Shown here piece by piece: positions 57,017 through 64,000 of a DNA stretch of 64,000 bases. The stretch lies in the NCBI RefSeq assembly GCF_048544455.1, contig NC_133532.1:20400948-20464947 (forward strand). The letters run 5' to 3'. Source of the stretch: Silene latifolia. Taxonomy: Eukaryota > Streptophyta > Magnoliopsida > Caryophyllales > Caryophyllaceae. The notes under the pieces were generated by a model. The model did no database searches. It saw nothing but the letters and a program-made list of their open reading frames with translations, and was not told the origin of the DNA. The position numbers and the translations under genes were made by a program. Within the stretch, counting starts at the first letter, position 1; each line of letters starts with the position of its first letter.

Positions 57017-59197
57017 CTAATCACCACCAGGATGAACCGAATAGGGAGTACTATGAGCCTCTTTGAGAATCTTACATTTTAAGACCTCACAGCTAGGCAC
57101 ACACCAACGACCATGGAATCGTAGACCATCATCAGGTCCAACGTCGAAGTCTTTGGCACGTCCTTCGCTTATAGCGACTCGAACTCCTTCTAGGTATTCA
57201 TCCTCTCTTTGCTTAACTCGGATCTCATGGAGGATCTCGGGTTCAGCAACCATCGCACTCAAATCTAAAGTACCAGGAAGAACTACCTCAAGGCTCATCT
57301 TCTGGAACTCTCGACTCAAGTCATCAGGTAACACCAACACAGATCTCATAGCATGACACACCTTGCGACTCAAAGCGTCGGCAACCACGTTTGCCTTACC
57401 CTCATGATACTGCAGCTCAATCTTGTAGTCGTTAAGCAACTCCAACCAACGTCTCTGCCTCATGTTAAGATCTTTCTGAGTGAAGATATACTTCAAGCTC
57501 TTATGATCCGTATAAAAGTTGCAAGAGACTCCATACAAGTAGTGTCGCCACAGCTTAAGTGCAAACACCACTGCTGCTAACTCAAGATCGTGAGTCGGAT
57601 AGTTGATCTCGTGAACTTTCAACTGTCGGGAAGCATAAGCCACAACTTTACCCTTCTGCATCAAGACACAACCCAACCCAAACTTCGACGCATCGCAGAA
57701 AACATCGAACACAACACCCTCTTCTGGTAGAGTCAACGCAGGAGCGATAGTCAACGTTTTCTTCAACTCCTGAAAAGCAGCTTCACAAGCCTCAGTCCAA
57801 ATGAACTTGGATTCCTTCTTCATTAACTGAGTCATCGGTCTCGCAATCTTAGAGAAATCATGTACAAACCGACGATAATACCCAGCTAATCCAAGGAAAC
57901 TCCGAACCTCGTTCACATTCTTTGGACTTTCCCAATCAACCACGGCTCGGATCTTCGACGGATCAACCATAACTCCATCGCCAGATATCACATGACCCAA
58001 GAAGGTAACTTCCTTTAACCAAAACTCGCACTTTGAGAACTTAGCATACCATTTCTGCTTACGCAGAGTCTCCAAGATAACACGAAGGTGATTCTCGTGT
58101 TCAGCCTCATCTCTTGAGTAGATCAGTATGTCGTCTATGAACACCACGACACACTTATCCAAATACTCGCTGAAAGTGCGGTTCATCTGATCCATGAAAA
58201 CGGCAGGTGCATTCGTCAACCCAAATGGCATCACCACGAACTCATAGTGGCCATACCTCGAACGAAAGGCAGTCTTAGGAATATCCTCATTCCTAACTGG
58301 AATCTGATGGTAACCTGACCTCAGATCGATCTTCGAGAACACACTAGCACCACGAAGCTGATCAAACAAATCCTCGATCCTCGGCAAAGGATACTTATTC
58401 TTGATAGTAACCTTGTTCAGCTCACGGTAGTCAATGCACAACCGCATACTACCATCCTTCTTCTTGACGAACAAAGCAGGAGCACCCCACGGCGAAGCAC
58501 TCGGTCGGATAAAACCCTTATCGATCATCTCCTCAAGTTGCTTCTTGAGTTCCTGTAACTCAGCTGGTGCCATACGATAAGGAGCTTTCGAAATGGGACC
58601 AGTTTCAGGTAGCAACTCAATCGAGAACTCTACATCTCGCTCAGGAGGAATACCAGGTAGATCCTCAGGAAAGACATCAGGAAACTCCCTAACCACAGGG
58701 ATATCCTCTAGCTTAGGCTCAACTGAAACACCATGGACACTGCACAGATAGATCTGATGACCCTTTCTACTCATGTTAACCATCTTCATAGCAGAAACCC
58801 ACTTGACCGTAGGTGTAACCCTAACACCTTGATAAGAAACTCTCGAACCTGTAGGAGTCTTAAGCACGATCTTCTGATCACGACATAGGAACCTAGCATC
58901 ATAGCGAGATAACCAATCCATACCTAAAATCACATCAAACTCTCCGAGTTTGAATTGAACGAGATCGGCAGGAAGGATCGCCCGCACACATCGAGTACGT
59001 CCTTGAAAAAGAACGGAGCAAGAAACAATCTCACCCGTAGGAAGGGATATAGAGGTATGAACGGATGAAGAAGAAGAGAGTCCAGCACGGACGGAAAAGG
59101 ATTCGGATACGAAAGACATCGATGCACCCGTATCAAAAAGAACAAAAGCAGATAAAGAGTGAACGAGAAAGGTACCGGAACCACATCGGATTAGCAT
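57017..59197 (-). pseudogene. Element E protease, reverse transcriptase and RNase H region
   Basis: This is a long open stretch. The protease active site [11 protein letters not shown] is near 59110-59140. RT motifs are [15 protein letters not shown] (about 58310-58355) and the catalytic [11 protein letters not shown] (about 58115-58150). RNase H motifs are [16 protein letters not shown] (about 57660-57710) and [13 protein letters not shown]. This is the most intact part of any LTR element in the window. It is listed as a fossil because the element as a whole is broken. Confidence 0.93.
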
Positions 59198-60265
59198 CGC
59201 GCCTCGGCACGACTCATAACGAACACTCGGCCGGTCTTCGGAGCATCAACCTTCGGCGCTTCCGTCTTTGGTTTCTGGGGACAATCGATCGACTTGTGTC
59301 CCGGAGCCTTGCAGGTATAACATGTAAGCGGAGTACCGGATATGCAGTTCGTACCCGGATGGTACGCCTTTCCACATCTGAAGCAAGTCCAATCCTTCTT
59401 AGCTTGACCTTGATCACGCGGAGCATCCGGACGAGCCTCATACTTTTGTTTCTTCTGGGAAGAACTGGGAGCAACATAAGGCCTCTTCATGGACTTATTC
59501 TTCGCACTCTCCTCAACCTCGGTAGCAAGGACAGAATCATAGATACTAAGAGCACGATCGTAAGCCTGCTGGAAAGAAGTTGAAGAAATGCCAGACATAG
59601 CAGTCCGGACTTTAGGAGCTAGATTCTTCTCATAGCGACGAGTCCTTGAAACCTCGTCCATAGCTACGTATAACGAAACGTGATGACTTCACGAACTTGT
59701 TGGTGTACTCCTCAACGGTCATGGAACCTTGTTGTAGACGAAGGAACTCCTGCTCCTTACGCGGCGCATCTCTTGAGGGTAAAACCTCTTCTTGGCGCTT
59801 CAGAGAAGACTGTGCCCAACCATATCCTGGTTGAACTTCCGGACCAGCTCTAGCAAGAGCCCACCAGTTGTTGGCCTCGTCCTTCAGATAATAGGTGGCG
59901 ATATCCACCTTCTGATCCTCAGGACATCCAGTAGCGAGGAACAACTTCTCGATCTCTCGAAACCAAGCCTCCAAAGCAGTAGGATCATTCGCACCATCAT
60001 AAGTCGGAGGACGGTGACGAGCAAAGCGATCAAACACAGTCGGTTGCGGATGGTTGTTGTTGTTGTTGTTGTTATTGTTGTTGTTGAGGTGGTTGGTGAA
60101 ACCTTCAGCCATAGATGCCAAAGCGGCCTCTAGTCTCCTGATGCGGTCAGCATCGGTCTCACCATTAGCGTTACGCACCATCTGCAAGAACCAAATCTCG
60201 TTATAAGTGGTAGAACCTAAGTACCACTCCAAACAACTACTCATACACTTTATAAGAAAAACCAA
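59191..60265 (-). pseudogene. Element E gag remains
   Basis: The start MVRNANGETDADRIRRLE lies near 60180. A poly-Asn run is encoded by a GTT-type microsatellite (60052-60084). The capsid region follows (LEAWFREIEKLFLATGC; YYLKDEANNWWALA, about 59850-59975), and then two zinc knuckles, CFRCGKAYHPGTNC and CYTCKAPGHKSIDC, at about 59280-59395. Broken. Confidence 0.9.
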
Positions 60266-60357
60266 CCAATCCTATTGGTTTCTACCCCATTTACTCTCAC
60301 TCATTAACTAGGTCATTTATTTTAGTCATCAACTAAGCGAGAGTTGGGAGCGTGTTC

Positions 60358-60370
60358 GCTCCGATACCAA
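60358..60370 (-). other. Primer-binding site of element E
   Basis: TTGGTATCGGAGC on the minus strand is close to the initiator tRNA-Met type and lies 2 bp from the LTR. Confidence 0.8.
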
Positions 60371-60372
60371 GC

Positions 60373-62669
60373 TGTAACCCGGATTATAAAACAAAGGAAA
60401 AACTTATATAAAATGAATATCAGAGTACGATACTGATAAAAGGGTCAAGGTGGCGGAAACACCTGACCAATCCGGTTCGCTACTAAATCCAAAACAAACT
60501 AATACATTATTCAAAAGGTTCTTAAAACTTAAAGCAAACTCCTATTTATTATTAAGCTCGCTTTGCACATTCCCCAAGCAAGCATCAACCAAACAGCATC
60601 AAACTGAACAACCTGAAAAGGGGGTCGACAATCAGTCGGGAGTAACTAGATGCTCTCCCAGTCATGTTTACAACAATTGAATATAACCAACAATCATTAA
60701 CAACTGAAATGTACAACCAGTAAACATATGAGATCATCTATGCCCATGAAAAACCCAACAAAGCTATCCACGACTTATCAACCTTGGACGAATGCAATCA
60801 TGCAACCTAGACCATATGCAACCACTAGACCATGAACACTTACAAGACTAGTAGCAACAAACGACTACATCAATGAAAGGCACAAAGCTAGCATTAAAGC
60901 ATAGCAAACATGGCGACACACAAACCACAACAACAGAAGGCACGAAGCTATCATTAAAGCATAGCCGAATAGAGCGAACGCCGTTAGAGCGTATAACGCA
61001 CTGCCTCTAACTGATGGAGCGTATAACGCACTGCCTCCATCGGTGTGGAGCGTATAACGCACTGCCTCCAAGGTACTATATATAGCGTATAACCACTGCC
61101 TATATGTCTAAGACCTGGCCAGACTCTCGGTAAACCGAACGACACTCGGGGACCAGAGCGAATAACGCACTGCCTCTGTTACCCCCCGACCATAGACCAT
61201 ACACCAATCCCCGAAGGGTAGCATTTGTTCATTCCGATAGTATACAACCGATACTACCGTCATCTATTCAAACCAACCAATAAACAAATGCACAGTATAA
61301 CTGACATTACTAACATGCGTGAACAACATCACGGCTCAACTCATCAGATAGTATAACTGACTACCCTACTTATCATGTGAACAAGAGTAACCCAAAGATA
61401 TATGCAAACACAAGGACATAACACGTTGAACATAATACAACATATGAAACAAGTATAAGCAACCAATGTTATAGTAACTTTAGCCATAACCTTAACATTA
61501 ATCATTCAATGTTATAGTAACCATAACCATAACATAAACTCTGGATGCGAGGTTATAGTAACCTTGACTATAACTTCAACATATACGACTTGAAGTTACA
61601 CTTACCTCAACTATAACCTTGACATGAAACACAAAGTTATACCAGTATTAACCATAACCTTGAGCCATAAATCTCAGGTTACGTTAGTTCCAGCTATAAC
61701 CTTATCTCGTACTTCAATGTTATAGTTGCCTCGGCCATAACTAGAGTAACTACCCAAAGTTGTATTAACTTTAGCTATAACACTTGAATCATCATCAATG
61801 TTACACTAGCTTTAGCTATAACTTTGGAGAGAACTCTTGGCAGCCGTCATGCCGCCACTAGGGTTTGATTCGGAAACCCTAATTGCGCTCATGACACCCA
61901 TAATAAACACATAACCAACATACGATACACAATTAATACATTAAAACATATACAAATATGTGAAAACATAATTAACATGGTAATAAACAATCAAACATGT
62001 ACCAATCATGCAAAACAATCATTAAATCATATTAATTACATCAATTGGCATAAACACAATTAAAAGAAAACACCTAGTTACCTTATTAAGCAAATAAACC
62101 CTAGAGATCGTCTTCAACGATATAAACGTCTTCTCCAGGAGCAACTTCCACGCCTTTATGAATCATCACGTGCCAAAGATAACGAATCTAATAAATATAC
62201 TAACTATATATAAAAACTATAAAACTATAAAACTATGCGAAAACATAAAACTTACGAAGAAGATAGATAAATCCAAGAAGTAGGATCGATCTAAGCACGA
62301 AGAACGATGAAGAACGAAGAAGAAAAGAGGATGGCACGAAACCCTAGGCAGGGTGGCGCGCGGCACGAGGAGGAAGAGAGGAGGAGAGAATTAGGTTTAG
62401 GGTTTTGTGAGATTATGAGAAAAGAAGAGCAAGGGTTTGGTTTCCCATCATATTTATAGAGAAACTCATGGGTTTATTCTAGGTTTAGGCCCAAAATTCA
62501 CCCATCAACACTAAGATTCACGTGAGACTCAAGGAGGAAACGGATCTTTACCGTTTTTCGAGCCCAACGAGCCCAAAAGACGACAAATGGATATTTTCCC
62601 GAAAAAATAAAATATAAAATATGGGAAAATAAATTATAGAATTATATTATGGAAATTAGGGGTGTTACA
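60373..62669 (-). repeat. Element E right LTR (5' LTR)
   Basis: This 2297-bp partner of 53460-55756 carries the same two structured arrays at 60983-61178 and about 61463-61830. Confidence 0.95.
60983..61178 (-). repeat. Five short hairpins with a near-constant loop in element E LTR
   Basis: Units are at 60983-61011, 61013-61041, 61046-61070, 61080-61105 and 61154-61178. Each has a loop close to CGTATAACGCACTGC. The stems differ but pair: GTTAGAG/CTCTAAC, GATGGAG/CTCCATC, TGGAG/CTCCA, ATATAG/CTATAT, CAGAG/CTCTG. The left LTR has the same array at about 54072-54263 with some loop changes. Confidence 0.85.
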
Positions 62670-62812
62670 CAATTGCACAGTAAATACTACGAAATTAACC
62701 AACAACCATTTTAAACTCGCTACGAACTTGTCATAAAAGTACCATAAAAGTACCATAAAATTGCCATATTTACGTCATTTTCCTCGCGACATTTCTCTTC
62801 CCCTCTTAAAAG

Positions 62813-62832
62813 GAACTTCGTCCCCGAAGTTC
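62813..62832 (-). other. Further polypurine-side hairpin, without an adjacent LTR
   Basis: Stem GAACTTCG/CGAAGTTC with a GGGA loop (minus strand) and a preceding CTCTTCCCCTCTT tract on the plus strand, as beside the other Tekay-like LTRs. No LTR end is seen next to it. Confidence 0.75.
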
Positions 62833-62960
62833 ACCAACAACACAATTTTACTGTTACACAAGCCGATATATTATCACCCCCACATTGACATTACCAACAA
62901 AACATATGCACATTTGTCTCAGGTTATCCACGATACTTTCTTGACATTATGTAGACATGA

Positions 62961-62963
<3 letters not shown>

Positions 62964-63049
<86 letters not shown>
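62964..63049. repeat. (TA)n microsatellite, about 86 bp
   Basis: A long uninterrupted AT/TA run. Its length is likely to vary between individuals and to be uncertain in an assembly. Translated, it gives meaningless YIYI frames. Confidence 0.97.
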
Positions 63050-63053
<4 letters not shown>

Positions 63054-63393
63054 CTATTAGCAAAGTGAACCACACAATCGAACATTTCATCATCAACTAT
63101 TCGACATGGCATGAATTATTTCCTTATACGACAATACAAAATATGCAGCAAGAATTTTAATCATTGTACACTTCGTCATCTGAAGCAATTTGATTTAGCA
63201 TATGAACTTATATAAATATCATTGAAAATTGTATAAATCTTACAACATGCATACTGTACAACCACCGTTGAGATAATACTACGATATAATATACCCGCAG
63301 CAAGAAATTTTATAACAACAATCATTGTTTAGGTATTTTTACCCAAATCGATTAATTAGGGTCAATGTAGTCTATATTCGTTGGTTGAATGTA
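63050..63393. other. AT-rich sequence without recognised features
   Basis: This could be more of Tekay-like D or unrelated spacer. Nothing supports a gene. Confidence 0.4.
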
Positions 63394-64000
63394 TGTTTGT
63401 TCGTACGTCGTTGAGTAAACAGGAAAATAAAGTGCGTAATGTAAATTGACACGAAAGATTTGGTGACGCGGAAAACCCAATGTGGGAACAACCGCGGGAG
63501 GGACGGTACCCTACCAAGTACTGCACTATATGAATAGGAGGATGGTTACAATTATGGTACGAAGCTAATCTTGCTGGCCCTAGGCGTCAGGCCTGCAAGA
63601 TCTTGGACGAATGTATATTTGAGTATAATAATATGCCGTGATGTTGATGTGTTCTTGAATGTGGATGAGTGAATACGGATGTGTTGAATGAATGCCTTCT
63701 TGATTCGCTCCCTTGGCTATTTATAGGGTAAGAACCCTAGATATGTCCTACCTTGAATATGGAAAGGGAATATAATTTCCATAAGGACTCTTTCCAAATC
63801 CGGACTCCCTTGCCAATTCTCCTTGATCTCCCTGACTTCTCTCTAACTTCCCCCTGACACTTCTTTCCTTAACACGGGCACCTTCTATGACGGGCTCTTG
63901 ATCCTCCTTAAGCCCATTTCCCCTTTTCCTGACCGCGGGCTCCCTTCGTCCTTATCACTTCTTTCGTAATCTTTATCTTAACAAATGGGCCTTCTTTATT
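63394..64000 (-). repeat. Copia-type LTR, partial, running off the window
   Basis: The layout resembles the Copia-2 LTR: GACACGAAAGATTTGGTGACG near 63450 compares with GACACAAAGATTTAACGTGG in Copia-2. A CTATAAATAGCC TATA box is on the minus strand near 63717-63728. The start near 63394 (TGTTTG) is tentative, and the other end is outside the window. Confidence 0.5.

Larger units (their letters stand above)
53460..62669 (-). mobile_element. Tekay/Del-like Ty3/Gypsy element E, terminally complete
   Basis: LTRs are at 53460-55756 and 60373-62669, both 2297 bp. Target duplication CAATT is at 53455-53459 and 62670-62674. The primer-binding site is at 60358-60370, Met-type with one difference. The internal region (55757-60372) holds gag, protease, RT, RNase H, integrase and an integrase C-terminus in minus-strand order. 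It is the best preserved coding element here but is broken, with about three to five interruptions. LTR divergence is about 2-3% by eye, suggesting very roughly 1-2 million years. It is inserted into the internal part of Tekay-like D. Confidence 0.93.
51624..63390 (-). mobile_element. Tekay-like element D fragment: LTR plus 3' internal sequence, split by element E
   Basis: The LTR at 51624-52889 is followed by internal non-coding sequence at 52890-53459, which resumes after element E at 62670 and fades before the Copia-type LTR at about 63394. No protein-coding remains are visible. A second polypurine-side hairpin sequence (62813-62832) lies in the continuation, so a further partial copy may be involved. 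The right limit is uncertain. Confidence 0.6.

Noticed and set aside
60052-60084. An unusual poly-Asn tract as a new domain
   Set aside because: It is a trinucleotide microsatellite inside the gag of element E, with no sign of function.
62957-63160. Open frames encoding YIYIYI repeats
   Set aside because: They are translations of the (TA)n microsatellite.

Overview
This is a nuclear segment of a flowering-plant genome, very rich in transposable elements. The evidence is spliced host genes with GT..AG introns, plant-type Ty3/Gypsy (Athila-like and Tekay/Del-like) and Ty1/Copia LTR retrotransposons, plant L1-type LINEs, a TRIM and a Stowaway-like MITE. The species cannot be named from the sequence. 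About 85-90% of the window is mobile DNA or its remains, much of it nested.

Host genes. One intact gene was found by splicing, not as a single open frame. It is an ERD2-like (KDEL-receptor family) seven-membrane-span protein of 273 residues, in six exons on the minus strand (42255 down to 30332). Its fourth intron is about 9.8 kb and holds a three-level nest: a TRIM (30863-~38315) is split by a solo LTR (30889-37734), which is split by a Copia element (31123-36445). A LINE sits about 350 bp upstream of its start codon. The second host feature is a two-exon C-terminal remnant of a fructokinase-like pfkB kinase (14600-19619, minus), with an L1 LINE in its intron. No upstream exons remain, so it is called a pseudogene.

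Layout. 1-12543: a Copia element whose left part runs off the window, split by a very young Athila-like gag/protease-only element (46-8282, target duplication ATTGT). 12544-14599: AT-rich spacer with a near-perfect 148-bp foldback. 14600-19619: fructokinase remnant with LINE-1. 19668-20783: LINE-2 fragment. 20784-29763: Tekay-like tandem structure (LTR, internal, LTR, part-internal). 29764-30089: LTR fragment. 30332-42255: ERD2-like gene. 42607-44648: LINE-3 with RNase H domain and a 17-bp target duplication. 44666-46323: spacer. 46324-51623: LTR piece split by LINE-4 (12-bp target duplication). 51624-~63390: a Tekay-like fragment split by a better-preserved Tekay-like element, E (53460-62669, target duplication CAATT). 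63394-64000: start of another Copia-type LTR.

The most interesting signals are nucleotide-level structures that gene models do not explain. (1) Palindromic TCGATCGA sites form pairs spaced exactly 21 bp apart in the Athila-like element, and arrays spaced 18-22 bp apart in Tekay-like elements, two separate Gypsy lineages. (2) An 8-bp-stem hairpin, usually with a GGGA tetraloop, lies beside the polypurine tract in the same two lineages, with covarying stems. (3) Element E's LTRs carry five short hairpins whose stems vary but stay paired around a nearly constant loop. (4) The same LTRs carry an array of GTTATAG/CTATAAC inverted motifs. Age statements are rough, made from by-eye LTR comparison and a typical plant rate.
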